The notes: generated from the sequence alone by a model not told the origin. A stretch of DNA of 64,000 bases from an uncultured Bacteroidales bacterium (GCA_902800715.1 CADCFN010000003.1:186001-250000); one strand, 5' to 3'. Shown: positions 33,641-44,133, numbered from the stretch's first letter. Translations and numbers: made by a program.

Positions 33641-34714
33641 TTACTCGTGGTGCGCGTGAACGTGTGCCATCGAGATGAACATGGTGGAAAGAATAGTGAA
33701 AACATAAGCCTGGATAAAGCTCACCAGCGTGTCGAGTAACAACATGAAGAGCGACAACGCTACCGAGAGCGGCGTCATTGCACCACCGACAGCGGTGCCG
33801 AACATGCTGCCGAAGATAAAAATCAACAGCATGAACACGATGACTACCATGTGACCACCCATCATGTTCGCGAAAAGACGAATCATCAGGGCGATAGGCT
33901 TGGTGAAGATACCAAAGATCTCGATGACCTGCATCAAGGGCACAGGGCACTTGAGAGCAGTGGGCACTTCAGGCCAGAGCATCTCTTTCCAGTAGTGCTT
34001 GGTACCCGTGAGGTTGGTCACCAGGAAGGTGAGCAACGCGAGGACTGCCGTCACCGCCAGGTTGCCGGTCAAGTTGGCACCACCTGGGAAGATGACAATC
34101 AGTCCCAACAGATTCATCGTCAGGATGAAGAAGAACGCCGTGAGCAGGTAAGGGCCATACTTGGGAGCCTCCTTGCCCATAATGGGACGGATGGTGTCGG
34201 TATAGACGAAGTCCACCACCAGTTCCAGTGCGGCGGTAAAGCGGCGCGGTGCCTTCAACCCGTTCTTCTTGTACCAGTTGCGCACCTTGAAGACCATCAG
34301 CAGCACCAGCAAGGCGGCAATGAAGATGCCTGCCACATTCTTGGTGATGGAGAGGTCAATGGGGCGGTACTGGCTGCCGTCGGGTAGTATCTGGACCACC
34401 TTGTTGTTGTAGTCTCCACCCTCGGCAATCTGGAATCCGTCATACTGTGCCCCGTCGGCCAGACGGCTCGACAGGAAAGCGTGCCAGGAACCGTCCTGGG
34501 CGCGCACGATGACGGGCAACGGGATGCGCTGGCTATGGTTGAACGGCACCTCCCAGCCATAGGCATCACCCAGGTGCTCAAAGATGATTTCCTGGGGGTC
34601 CACCTCGGTCTCGGCACCACCGCTATGGGAACGATGGGCTGCCGCATCGGCATACCCGAGTGCCATAAGCGCGATGATGACTACCGCGATGATTGCTGTG
34701 ATTGCTTTCTTCAT
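33641..34714 (-). CDS. atpB: ATP synthase subunit a, with extended N-terminus
   Basis: 357 residues against 271 in E. coli. The extra length is N-terminal: a signal-peptide-like helix (MKKAITAIIAVVIIALMALG) and about 100 exported residues before the membrane domain, which is usual for Bacteroidetes AtpB. The proton-channel helix with the essential arginine is ALMIRLFANMMGGHMV. A histidine-rich end (HVHAHHE) closes the protein. 9 bp after atpC, 74 bp before atpE. Confidence 0.95.
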   Translation of the reverse strand: MKKAITAIIAVVIIALMALGYADAAAHRSHSGGAETEVDPQEIIFEHLGDAYGWEVPFNHSQRIPLPVIVRAQDGSWHAFLSSRLADGAQYDGFQIAEGGDYNNKVVQILPDGSQYRPIDLSITKNVAGIFIAALLVLLMVFKVRNWYKKNGLKAPRRFTAALELVVDFVYTDTIRPIMGKEAPKYGPYLLTAFFFILTMNLLGLIVIFPGGANLTGNLAVTAVLALLTFLVTNLTGTKHYWKEMLWPEVPTALKCPVPLMQVIEIFGIFTKPIALMIRLFANMMGGHMVVIVFMLLIFIFGSMFGTAVGGAMTPLSVALSLFMLLLDTLVSFIQAYVFTILSTMFISMAHVHAHHE

Positions 34715-34723
34715 AGTCTTGCG

Positions 34724-34957
34724 TCAATATAAGCACACCGACACCACATTATCTTTTACATCGGCCACACCGCCGTGAATCTCACGCTCCACGGTGCTGC
34801 CATCGGCCACATAACTCATCGTTCCCTGCTTGAGGGCTGCAATGAGTGCGGCATGGTTCTTGAGCACCTGGAACATACCCATGACGCCAGGGAGGGTCAC
34901 AGATTCGACAGTGCCTTCAAACTCGATTTGTTCAGCCGATATGATTTTGAGTGTCAT
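34724..34957 (-). CDS. atpC: ATP synthase subunit epsilon, short form
   Basis: 77 residues from the start at 34957 (MTLKIISAEQIEFEG); the upstream ATG at 34993 would overlap the leader of atpD without family support. Only the N-terminal beta-sandwich domain is present; the two C-terminal helices that inhibit ATP hydrolysis in E. coli are absent. Short epsilon subunits are common in Bacteroidetes. It lies 43 bp after atpD. Confidence 0.93.
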   Translation of the reverse strand: MTLKIISAEQIEFEGTVESVTLPGVMGMFQVLKNHAALIAALKQGTMSYVADGSTVEREIHGGVADVKDNVVSVCLY

Positions 34958-35000
34958 GTTAAAATATATAATGTATAACTCTAATGCTGTCAAGCACGGA

Positions 35001-36518
<1,518 letters not shown>

Positions 36519-36551
36519 TTATTGTTATGTTATTGTTGTTAGCTAGTGTAA

Positions 36552-37634
36552 TCAGGCGCCAAAGTACCACTTCTGAGTCACGATGATGGCCATCACAACC
36601 AGGTTGACCAGGCCGATTGGCATCAGGTAACGCCATTCCAGAGCCAGCATCTGGTCGATACGCACGCGGGGGAAGGACCAGCGGATCCAGAAGAAGATGA
36701 AAGTGATGAAGAACGCCTTACCCAGGAACCAAACCACACTGGGGATGAAATCCATGATGTGGTTGAAACCCTCCCAACCGGGAATGTGCAGGGGCATCCA
36801 GCCGCCCAGGAAGAGCAGCGTGGCGATACCCGACACGATAAACAGGTTCAGATACTCGGCAAGATAGAAGAAGCCGAAGTGGATACCTGAGTACTCAGTG
36901 TGGTAACCGGCGGTCAGCTCGTGCTCGGCCTCGGGGAGGTCAAACGGGCCACGGTTATTCTCGGCATTGGCGGCAATCATATATATAATGAACGCGAGGA
37001 TGGCAGGCAGGTGGCCCTTGAACAGGAACCAGCCGTCCTGCTGTGCCTCGACGATGCCCGTGATAGACATCGTACCAGCCAAGCAGACGATTGTCAGGAT
37101 GGAGATGCCACAGCTCAGCTCGTAGCTGATCATCTGTGCACCACTACGCATAGCGCCGATGAGGGTGTATTTGCTGTTACTTGCCCAACCGGCGAGCAGG
37201 ATACCCAGCACGCCAATCGACGACACAGCGACGATAAAGAACACACCGATGTTCATGTCGATGACCTGCAGGCCCTTGCCCCAAGGCAGGCATGCGAAGG
37301 TGAGCATCGAAGCGATGAGCACCAGATAAGGCGCCAGCTTGAAAAGGAACTTGTCGGTGTTCCACAGGGTAATCAGCTCCTTCTGGAGAATCTTGATTAC
37401 GTCGGCAAACACCTGGAGCAAGCCCCACTTACCCACGCGCATCGGGCCGAGTCGGCACTGAATCCAACCGCAGACCTTGCGCTCGTAGAAGATGTAGAAC
37501 ATGGCGATGAGCGAGTAAGCGACCAGCAGGCCGACGGCGACCAGCACACACTCGATGGTCGTCGTGAGCCAAGTTGGCATCACGCTGTTGAGGAGGTCAT
37601 CCAACCATTTTGTGACTATTCCGAAGTCAAACAT
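36552..37634 (-). CDS. nuoH: NADH-quinone oxidoreductase subunit H
   Basis: 360 residues, eight membrane helices, forms the quinone chamber with NuoB and NuoD. Motifs [18 protein letters not shown] and [20 protein letters not shown] are intact. The partner gene nuoI, normally next, is displaced by the eight atp genes that begin 51 bp downstream. Confidence 0.97.
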   Translation of the reverse strand: MFDFGIVTKWLDDLLNSVMPTWLTTTIECVLVAVGLLVAYSLIAMFYIFYERKVCGWIQCRLGPMRVGKWGLLQVFADVIKILQKELITLWNTDKFLFKLAPYLVLIASMLTFACLPWGKGLQVIDMNIGVFFIVAVSSIGVLGILLAGWASNSKYTLIGAMRSGAQMISYELSCGISILTIVCLAGTMSITGIVEAQQDGWFLFKGHLPAILAFIIYMIAANAENNRGPFDLPEAEHELTAGYHTEYSGIHFGFFYLAEYLNLFIVSGIATLLFLGGWMPLHIPGWEGFNHIMDFIPSVVWFLGKAFFITFIFFWIRWSFPRVRIDQMLALEWRYLMPIGLVNLVVMAIIVTQKWYFGA

Positions 37635-37681
37635 ATCTTATCTCTTTTTAGTGGTTTTGTTCGTAATGATAAACTCGTTGA

Positions 37682-39316
37682 TTAGCGGTCGATGTCGGGG
37701 ATAACGAAATCGAGCGATGCCGTAATGGTAATCAGGTCGGCAATCAGGTTATCGCGGCAAGTGAGGTCAACGACACCAATCAAGTTGAAGCACGGCGACT
37801 GGAAGTGGACACGCACGGGCTTGGTGTTGCCGTCGCTCTCGATGAAAACACCGAAGGCGCCACGGCTGGCCTCTACCTGCTGATACCAGTGGCCGGCGGG
37901 CAGCTTCATCACCTTAGGCACCTTGGGAGCGATATACTCGCCCTGGATGCCCTCGGCTTCGAGCTTGTCGCATGCCTGACGCAGAATCTTGATGCACTGC
38001 TCCATCTCCTTCATGCGGACCATGTAGCGGTCCATCGAGTCACCGTTCTCATAGGTAATCTCGTCGAAGTCAAATTCGTTGTAGAGCGAATAGGGGTTGG
38101 TCTTGCGCACGTCACAGTGCCAACCGCTGGCACGTCCCGAGGGACCGGTAATGTCGTAGGCGATGGCGTCTTCCTTGCTGAGGATGCCCACACCCGTCAT
38201 GCGGTTAACAGCGATGACATTGCCGGTAAAGAGCTTATGGTATTCCTTGAGGGCCTTCTCGATGACGTCACAGGCATTGCGCACGTCCTTAATGAAGTCC
38301 TCATGCACGTCGGCGACCACGCCGCCGATGGTGCTGTAGCTCATCGACATGCGGGCACCACAGGTGCGGTCAAATATATCGTAAATCAATTCACGCTCAC
38401 GGAATCCGTAGAAGAAGGCGGTGGTAGCGCCCTGGTCCATCGTCAAGCAGCCGTAGCTCAACAAGTGGGACGAAAGACGCATCAGCTCGTCCATCATTAG
38501 GCGGATGAGCTCTGCGCGGCGGGGCACCTCAAGTCCAAGGGCCTTCTCGACGCACATGCACATGCAGTGACGGTTGATGTGGGCTGCCATGTAGTCCATA
38601 CGCTCGGTGTAGAGCAGCATCTGGGGATAGGTCAGGCTCTCGCACATCTTCTCGATACCGCGGTGGATGTAACCGCTCACGACGTCGATTTTCTTTACCG
38701 TCTCACCGTCGAGGCTGGCACGGTAGCGCATTACACCGTGGGTTGACGGGTGCTGGGGACCAACATTCACAACATACTCGTCGTCCTCAAATACCTTACC
38801 GTCCACTTTCTTGACGTTGCCGTTCTCGTCCTCGACCCAACGGCAGGTGTAGTCCTCATTGGTCTCATCCTCGAGACGCAGGGGGTTGCTGGCGGGGTCA
38901 TAGTCCTTGCGCAGGGGGTAACCCACCCAATCGTTGCGCAGGAACATGCGGCGCATATCGGGATGGCCGATGAACACAATGCCGTAGAAGTCATACACCT
39001 CGCGCTCCTGGAAATTGGCGACGGGCCACAGGTCACACACGGTGTGCAGGCGGGGGTTCTCACGGTCGGGGGCGGTTACCTTGACGTGCAGCAGCTCGTG
39101 GGTGCTGGTGTTGGTCAGGTAGTACATGCAGCCGAAGGCGTCGGGCCACTCCATGCCCACAACAGCGCTCAGCACGTCATAGTGCAACTGCGTCTTGAGG
39201 GCGCGGGCCAAGTCATGCCACTGTGCATCAGGTACAGTCACCAGCGGGAACTCGCCAGTGGTGTCCACCTGTGCCTGCGGGCACAACTTTGTGATTTTGT
39301 CTTGTATATCTGCCAT
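37682..39316 (-). CDS. nuoCD: NADH-quinone oxidoreductase fused subunits C and D
   Basis: 544 residues. Residues 1-150 are NuoC (EREVYDFYGIVFIGHPDMRR), followed by a 30-residue linker and NuoD (NVGPQHPSTHGVMRY to the C-terminal DFVIPDIDR). The fused form is common in Bacteroidetes. NuoD lines the quinone-binding cavity (HPSTHG histidine and the catalytic tyrosine region). 47 bp before nuoH. Confidence 0.97.
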   Translation of the reverse strand: MADIQDKITKLCPQAQVDTTGEFPLVTVPDAQWHDLARALKTQLHYDVLSAVVGMEWPDAFGCMYYLTNTSTHELLHVKVTAPDRENPRLHTVCDLWPVANFQEREVYDFYGIVFIGHPDMRRMFLRNDWVGYPLRKDYDPASNPLRLEDETNEDYTCRWVEDENGNVKKVDGKVFEDDEYVVNVGPQHPSTHGVMRYRASLDGETVKKIDVVSGYIHRGIEKMCESLTYPQMLLYTERMDYMAAHINRHCMCMCVEKALGLEVPRRAELIRLMMDELMRLSSHLLSYGCLTMDQGATTAFFYGFRERELIYDIFDRTCGARMSMSYSTIGGVVADVHEDFIKDVRNACDVIEKALKEYHKLFTGNVIAVNRMTGVGILSKEDAIAYDITGPSGRASGWHCDVRKTNPYSLYNEFDFDEITYENGDSMDRYMVRMKEMEQCIKILRQACDKLEAEGIQGEYIAPKVPKVMKLPAGHWYQQVEASRGAFGVFIESDGNTKPVRVHFQSPCFNLIGVVDLTCRDNLIADLITITASLDFVIPDIDR

Positions 39317-39346
39317 ATTATATGGATTTTTATCTGATTGTTGTTT

Positions 39347-39411
39347 TAGTCCTTAGTTTCTAGTCCTTAGTTGTCTTCTGAAAGCCAACAGCTAAAGGCT
39401 AAAAGCTGATA
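39347..39411. repeat. Inverted 7-bp-register array (TAGTCCT / AGGCTAA)
   Basis: Heptamers in register: TAGTCCT, TAGTTTC, TAGTCCT, TAGTTGT, then one linker heptamer CTTCTGA, then AAGCCAA, CAGCTAA, AGGCTAA, AAGCTGA. Read on the other strand the second half is TTAGCCT-like, so again two inverted halves. It fills the nuoB-nuoCD gap inside the operon. Confidence 0.7.
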
Positions 39412-39413
39412 AC

Positions 39414-40022
39414 TTATTTGGTTTCCTTCATTGCCTCACTGTCATACTTGATGCCCTCGAGTTTCTCCTTGCGGTTTACACCGCCGAAGTACTTCTGCAC
39501 CTTAATCTTGCGCTGCAGCTGCATCAGGGCATAGAAGAATGCCTCGGGACGCGGGGGGCAGCCGGGCAGATAAACGTCAACGGGGATAATCTCGTCAACA
39601 CCCTTGACAACGCAGTAGCTGTTCTTGAAGGGACCACCGCTGACGGTGCAAGAACCGCAGGCGATGACATACTTGGGTTCCGCCATCTGCTCATACAGGC
39701 GCTTCAGTGCCGGAGCCATGCGGTAGTTGATGGTACCCTGGCACATGATGTAGTCGGCCTGGCGGGGGCTGTTGCGTGCCACCTCAAAGCCGTAACGGGC
39801 CATATCGTAGCGGGCAGCGCCCAGGCACATGAATTCGATAGCGCAGCAGCTGGTACCGAAGCACAGCGGCCACAGCGAATTGCTCACACCCCAGTTCATC
39901 AACTGGTCCAGCTTGCCAACGATGATGTTGGTGCCGCCAGCGCGCAGTTGCTCTACCAGGTTGTCGATATACTCGTTGTCCTTGAAGTCCTCATGCTTCA
40001 TCGACTTGATTTTCACTTCCAT
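39414..40022 (-). CDS. nuoB: NADH-quinone oxidoreductase subunit B
   Basis: 202 residues from the start at 40022, which has its own Shine-Dalgarno (AAAGGAG) 7 nt upstream. Cluster N2 ligands are present: FGTSCCAIEFM, ACGSCTVSGGPF and PGCPPRPEAF. Because of the damaged nuoA, the frame is also open upstream and looks like a NuoA-NuoB fusion to 40271; the separate start is preferred because the natural nuoA end and the nuoB start still overlap in the usual way. Confidence 0.94.
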   Translation of the reverse strand: MEVKIKSMKHEDFKDNEYIDNLVEQLRAGGTNIIVGKLDQLMNWGVSNSLWPLCFGTSCCAIEFMCLGAARYDMARYGFEVARNSPRQADYIMCQGTINYRMAPALKRLYEQMAEPKYVIACGSCTVSGGPFKNSYCVVKGVDEIIPVDVYLPGCPPRPEAFFYALMQLQRKIKVQKYFGGVNRKEKLEGIKYDSEAMKETK

Positions 40023-40271
40023 CTCAACGCTCCTTTCTTCCAGGCATAAGCCAGACCTAAAAGCAAACAGGTAATAGCCCACATGGAACTGCGCCATCGA
40101 GTCGCCCCTGGTAGGGATACCGCACTCGAAGGGTTCGCCTTTCTTCTTAGTGTAACTGCGCGGGCCGATGAGCCACGCGATCACCAGGGCGCCGACTACA
40201 AGCAACACACCGGTCAACGCCGCCGTAATCGCCATTGTCGTGCTCTGTACTCCGAAAATTGAAAAATCCAT
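40013..40271 (-). pseudogene. nuoA: NADH-quinone oxidoreductase subunit A with internal deletion
   Basis: The first 70 codons read as normal NuoA (ECGIPTRGDSMAQFHVGYYLFAF). The expected next part, with the second helix and the DVE...PWA motif, is missing. The natural NuoA ending GLAYAWKKGALRWK with stop is still there but in another frame, overlapping the nuoB start by 10 bp. About 39 codons, plus or minus one base, have therefore been lost. As it stands, translation would run into nuoB in frame. Either a real deletion or an assembly collapse; the deletion removes a membrane helix needed for quinone-site gating. Confidence 0.85.
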
Positions 40272-40323
40272 AAAGAAATTCTATGTATTGGTTGTTGTAA
40301 TTTTTGGCAGGTTAAATACATTC

Positions 40324-40387
40324 AAAGCCCCTATTGCACAATTATTTACGCACGCACGCACGCGAGACATTGTGCAATAAAGCCCCT
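40324..40387. repeat. Tiny palindrome flanked by perfect 9-bp direct repeat, in the nuoA leader
   Basis: AAAGCCCCT (40324-40332) is followed at once by ATTGCACAAT (40333-40342); after 26 bp (rich in ACGC) comes ATTGTGCAAT (40369-40378), then AAAGCCCCT again (40379-40387). The inverted repeats are perfect and the direct repeats touch them on the outside, the layout of a 46-bp insertion with a 9-bp target duplication. In the transcript it would form a hairpin just after the start of the leader. Confidence 0.65.
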
Positions 40388-40397
40388 AAACTCGGTG

Positions 40398-40428
40398 CAA
40401 AATTACAAAATAAATCTTAAATGAGCAA
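40398..40428 (-). promoter_or_regulatory. Promoter of the nuo-atp supra-operon
   Basis: On the minus strand TTG (40426-40428) and TAATTTTG (40398-40405) are 20 nt apart, close to the Bacteroidetes consensus. Transcription would start near 40391, giving a leader of about 120 nt that includes the hairpin at 40333-40378. No second clear promoter was seen before atpD or nuoI. Confidence 0.6.
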
Positions 40429-40496
40429 CCTTTTATCTCCCTATTTTCAGTAGTTGTTAACAACTCGTCGCACGAAATACCACACCCCCAAAAAGC

Positions 40497-40530
40497 AGAA
40501 AAGAGGATGACGCGATTCTGCATCACCCTC
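40497..40530 (-). terminator. Weak terminator after the SUMF1-like gene
   Basis: Stem GAGGATGA / TCACCCTC with one mismatch (40503-40510, 40523-40530), then TTTTC on the minus strand, 28 bp after the stop of the dockerin-SUMF1 gene. Confidence 0.5.
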
Positions 40531-40557
40531 CCTTTTGTTCGATTTGATATCTAAAGC

Positions 40558-41556
40558 CTACCAAGTCATGGCTATGCGTAAGCCGGTATGGACATTCGGA
40601 CTGGTCGGGAAACCCTCGTGGCGAGCGGTCACACGACTCATTCTGAAGGCCTGGTCCCAGCAACCTCCGCGCACGATGCGTGCATCACCGGATGCCGGTC
40701 CGATGGGATTGACCGCAGGTTTGTAAGTGTACAGGCCATACCAGTCGGAGCACCACTCCTCGACGTTGCCACTCATGTCATAAATGCCCAACTCGTTGGG
40801 AGCCTTGGAAGCCACGGGATGGGTTATATCATCGGAGTTGCCCTTGTGCCAGCCCACCTCTTCAAGGTCATCACTGCCCGAATACATATAGCCCCGGCTC
40901 CTGTTTCCTCCACGGGCGGCGAACTCCCACTCGGCTTCGGTAACTAGGCGGAAGGTCTTACCCGTCTTCTGATTGAGCTTGGTAATGAACGACACGCAGT
41001 TGGCATAGGTAATCTTCTCAACAGGACGCTGCAGGTTGTTGGTGTAGCCATTAGCGCTGCAGAACCAACTTGGGTTGCTGCTCATCACAGCCCTCCACAA
41101 CGCCTGAGTCACTTCGGTCTCACCGATGTAGTAGTCCGAGAGCGTCACCTCGTGAGCAGGGCTCTCCCATGGCCTGACATAGGGATCATTGTCACGCGCC
41201 CCCATCATGAAGGTACCGCCCTTGACAGGCATCATCTTGAAAGTCACGTTACCGACAGTGAAAACCAACGGCTCAGGCACATAGGGCCACTCACCGATGA
41301 GCAAGTAGTCAATCAATGCTGTTACATCAGAAATACCCACCGAGCCATCGTCATCAACATCGGCTGCTTCCAAATTCAAGTCAACGGCTCTTACGCCCGA
41401 GAGGTAGTCAATCAAAGATGTCACATCTGTGATATCAACACTGCCGTCATTAGTCACATCGCCTCGCAGCACATTATCGGCGGCGGTCATTGACGTCCAA
41501 CACATCGCCGCCAGGCACAAACTTAGTACATACTTGAAAGGGTTACTCCTTTTCAT
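40558..41556 (-). CDS. Exported dockerin-like plus SUMF1/formylglycine-enzyme-fold protein
   Basis: 332 residues from the start at 41556 (an ATG 9 bp upstream is possible). A signal peptide is followed by two dockerin-type calcium loops near residues 30-85 (GDVTNDGSVDITDVTSLI, ADVDDDGSVGISDVTALI). From about residue 100 it has the SUMF1 fold: MMPVKGGTFMMGA, SDYYIGETEVTQALWRAVM, EWCSDWYGLY and RIVRGGCW. The paired cysteines of true formylglycine-generating enzymes near the C-terminus are not both visible, so sulfatase activation is unlikely; many bacterial members are binding or scaffold proteins. The same dockerin type occurs at the other end of the LRR protein at 20379-22958. Confidence 0.82.
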   Translation of the reverse strand: MKRSNPFKYVLSLCLAAMCWTSMTAADNVLRGDVTNDGSVDITDVTSLIDYLSGVRAVDLNLEAADVDDDGSVGISDVTALIDYLLIGEWPYVPEPLVFTVGNVTFKMMPVKGGTFMMGARDNDPYVRPWESPAHEVTLSDYYIGETEVTQALWRAVMSSNPSWFCSANGYTNNLQRPVEKITYANCVSFITKLNQKTGKTFRLVTEAEWEFAARGGNRSRGYMYSGSDDLEEVGWHKGNSDDITHPVASKAPNELGIYDMSGNVEEWCSDWYGLYTYKPAVNPIGPASGDARIVRGGCWDQAFRMSRVTARHEGFPTSPNVHTGLRIAMTW

Positions 41557-41634
41557 TAAAGTCACGAATTAAAAGATTAATAGTTTCTATGTTAATTCAA
41601 CAACACTCACATCGCATTGATTGAAAAAACCGCG

Positions 41635-41665
41635 CAAAATTAATACATTATTTCGAGAAAACAAA
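41635..41665 (-). promoter_or_regulatory. Promoter of the dockerin-SUMF1 gene
   Basis: Minus-strand TTTG (41662-41665), 19 nt, then TAATTTTG (41635-41642): a perfect consensus match, 79 bp upstream of the start at 41556. It is divergent from the TonB receptor promoter. Confidence 0.75.
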
Positions 41666-41739
41666 ACAAAATATAAGTTAGATAACACCCGTGTTTGGAA
41701 CTTTGCATTTTTTACTGCCAATTATAGACTAAAAAATAC

Positions 41740-41747
41740 TATCTTTG
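41740..41747 (+). promoter_or_regulatory. -7 element directly at the TonB receptor start
   Basis: TATCTTTG ends only 5 nt before the ATG at 41753. If used, transcription would begin at or within a few bases of the start codon, giving an almost leaderless mRNA. No good TTTG -33 box is seen at 17-21 nt, so the match is partial. Confidence 0.4.
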
Positions 41748-41752
41748 CAGCC

Positions 41753-43990
41753 ATGAAAAAAATTTTGTGGATAGGAATCTGTCTATGGACAACGGCTGCA
41801 GTCGCCAATAACGGGACTGCAAATGCGCCTATTTCTCAAGGCGATACGTTGTCGCTTGACGAGGTGACGGTGACCGCCATCAAGCAAAGCGCCGACCTGC
41901 GCACCCAAGCCACAGCACTCACTATTATCGGTAGCCAGGAAGCAGAGCGCAACCAAGCCATCTCGATCAAGACGGCTGCCGACCTGGTGCCCAACCTGTT
42001 CATCCCCGACTATGGCAGCAGAATGACCTCCACGGTGTATGTGCGCGGTATCGGTACCCGCATAGACCAACCTGCCGTGGGCCTCACCATCGACAATGTG
42101 CCGGTAATGACCAAGGAGAACTATGACTTCGACCTGATGGACATTGCCCGATTTGAAATGCTAAGGGGGCCGCAGAACACCTTATACGGGCGCAACACGC
42201 TGGGCGGCCTGATGAATGTCTATACCCTGTCACCGCTCAACTACCAGGGCACTCGTGCCGTAGTCGAAGGTGCCAGCCACGGAACATGGCGCGTGGGGGC
42301 TAGCCATTACTGCCTGCTCAAGGACAACCTAGGATTCTCACTGTCAGCACAATACAACAGCACCAAGGGCGAATTCACCAACCAATACAACGGCAAGCGC
42401 TGCGACTGGGAACGCATGTTCAGCACCCGAGCCAAATTGGAATGGCGCAACCAGGACGGCTGGTATGTCTCTAATGTTGCTTCGATGTCGGTGAGCCGTC
42501 AGGGCGGCTATCCCTATGAGTGGGTTGAAACCGGGAAAATCGCTTATAACGACACCTGCTTCTACCGCCGCACATCGGTCACCGACGGCCTGACGGTGCG
42601 CAAGGATTTTGACCGATTCACCCTGTCGAGCATCACCAGCTACCAGTATCTGGACGACAACATGACACTCGACCAGGACTTCACTGTTCATGACTACTTC
42701 ACCCTGACTCAAGCACGGCGCGAGCACGCTGTGACACAAGACTTTATCGCCCGTAGCCACGAGAAGACCGATGGCTATAACTGGCTCGCTGGTGCAAGCG
42801 GCTTCTTCCGCCGCTACCGGATGGACGCACCGGTGGACTTCTACGATTACGGCATCGCACAGTTAATCGAGAAGCACACCAACGAAGCCCTACCCGAGTA
42901 CCCCGTTGCATGGGACACCCGCTCTTTTGAGCTGGGCAGTCATTTCACGAGTCCCAGCTATGGTGCCGCACTCTACCATGAGAGCAGTTACAACTGGGGA
43001 CAATGGACATTGCAGGCCGGATTACGCCTTGACTATGAACACGCGCGGCTCAACTACCGCAGCGTGACCCACACTGGCTATAACATCCTTGTGGGAGCCA
43101 CTGGCGAAGTATTTGCCCACGAGGCCATTGACATCGATGACCACGGCACCCTGAACAAGGATTTCTTTGACATCCTGCCCAATGTGAGCCTCACGTGGCA
43201 TCCCTGGGCTGGCAAGAACCACACCGTCTATCTTGCGGCATCGCGCGGCAGCAAAGCCGGCGGCTTCAACACCCAGATGTTCAGCGACGTGCTTCAGCAG
43301 AAGCTAATGAAGATGATGGGCATCGGCATGGTTTATGACGTGGACAAGATGGTGGGCTACAAGCCCGAGAAAGCATGGAATTATGAGCTGGGCGGACACT
43401 TCGAGTGCTGGGGTGCACGGGTGCAGAGCGACCTGGGCGTCTTCTTCATGGACTGCCGCGACCGCCAGTTGACGGTCTTCCCAGCGGGCACCACGACTGG
43501 CCGCATGATGACCAATGCGGGCAAAACCCACAGTTGGGGCGCTGAGTTCGCCATGACGGTGAATCCCACCGAGTTAACCCACTTAAATTTAAGTTATGGT
43601 TTCACTCACGCTACCTTCAAGGACTACAACGACGGCAAGGTGGACCATAGCGGAAAGCGCGTCCCCTATGCTCCGATGCACACCCTGTTTGCCGAGGCCA
43701 GCCACGGCATCAAGATGGGCGGTGACGCCAATAAACTGCTCACTTTTGCCGCCAACCTGCGTGCTACGGGTGACATCTACTGGGACGAAGCCAACACGCT
43801 GCGCCAGCCGTTCTATGCATTGCTGGGAGCCTCCATCACATGGAAGCAGCAGCACTACAGCCTGCAGCTGTGGGGACGCAACCTCACCGACACGCAATAC
43901 AAGACCTTCTACTTTGTATCTATACAGCACCATTTCCTGCAACGTGGGCACGGACGCCAACTCGGCGCCACCCTGCGTCTGAATTTCTAA
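41753..43990 (+). CDS. TonB-dependent outer-membrane receptor
   Basis: 745 residues from the start at 41753 (signal peptide MKKILWIGICLWTTAAVA); the open frame extends 132 bp upstream without a likely start. Ton-box region LSLDEVTVTAIKQ near residue 33, plug domain with STVYVRGIGTRIDQP and RGPQNTLYGRNTLGGLMNV, then a 22-strand barrel ending in the typical aromatic C-terminus LGATLRLNF. It lacks the SusC-type N-terminal extension and no SusD follows, so it resembles a metal-chelate, cofactor or siderophore receptor rather than a glycan importer. Substrate unknown. Downstream lipoproteins have their own promoter. Confidence 0.92.
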   Translation: MKKILWIGICLWTTAAVANNGTANAPISQGDTLSLDEVTVTAIKQSADLRTQATALTIIGSQEAERNQAISIKTAADLVPNLFIPDYGSRMTSTVYVRGIGTRIDQPAVGLTIDNVPVMTKENYDFDLMDIARFEMLRGPQNTLYGRNTLGGLMNVYTLSPLNYQGTRAVVEGASHGTWRVGASHYCLLKDNLGFSLSAQYNSTKGEFTNQYNGKRCDWERMFSTRAKLEWRNQDGWYVSNVASMSVSRQGGYPYEWVETGKIAYNDTCFYRRTSVTDGLTVRKDFDRFTLSSITSYQYLDDNMTLDQDFTVHDYFTLTQARREHAVTQDFIARSHEKTDGYNWLAGASGFFRRYRMDAPVDFYDYGIAQLIEKHTNEALPEYPVAWDTRSFELGSHFTSPSYGAALYHESSYNWGQWTLQAGLRLDYEHARLNYRSVTHTGYNILVGATGEVFAHEAIDIDDHGTLNKDFFDILPNVSLTWHPWAGKNHTVYLAASRGSKAGGFNTQMFSDVLQQKLMKMMGIGMVYDVDKMVGYKPEKAWNYELGGHFECWGARVQSDLGVFFMDCRDRQLTVFPAGTTTGRMMTNAGKTHSWGAEFAMTVNPTELTHLNLSYGFTHATFKDYNDGKVDHSGKRVPYAPMHTLFAEASHGIKMGGDANKLLTFAANLRATGDIYWDEANTLRQPFYALLGASITWKQQHYSLQLWGRNLTDTQYKTFYFVSIQHHFLQRGHGRQLGATLRLNF

Positions 43991-44038
43991 CCAGCATTTC
44001 ATGTTTATCCATAAAATCTTGGAAAATGTCTATAAAAT

Positions 44039-44069
44039 TTTGCAGGATTAGATAATTCAATTATTTTTG
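44039..44069 (+). promoter_or_regulatory. Promoter of the first lipoprotein gene
   Basis: TTTG (44039-44042), 19 nt, TATTTTTG (44062-44069): perfect Bacteroidetes consensus, 64 bp before the ATG at 44134. Confidence 0.75.
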
Positions 44070-44133
44070 CAGTACAAAAACCACAAAACTACTTGTAAAT
44101 AAGCATATTACATAAAAATCACAAAAAAAAGAA

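Noticed and set aside
39414..40271. A true NuoA-NuoB fusion protein
   Set aside because: The natural NuoA C-terminus and stop are still present in another frame overlapping the nuoB start, and nuoB keeps its own Shine-Dalgarno. The fusion is a by-product of a deletion.
40558..41556. Sulfatase-activating formylglycine-generating enzyme
   Set aside because: The two C-terminal catalytic cysteines of the true enzyme are not both present, and no sulfatase gene is nearby.
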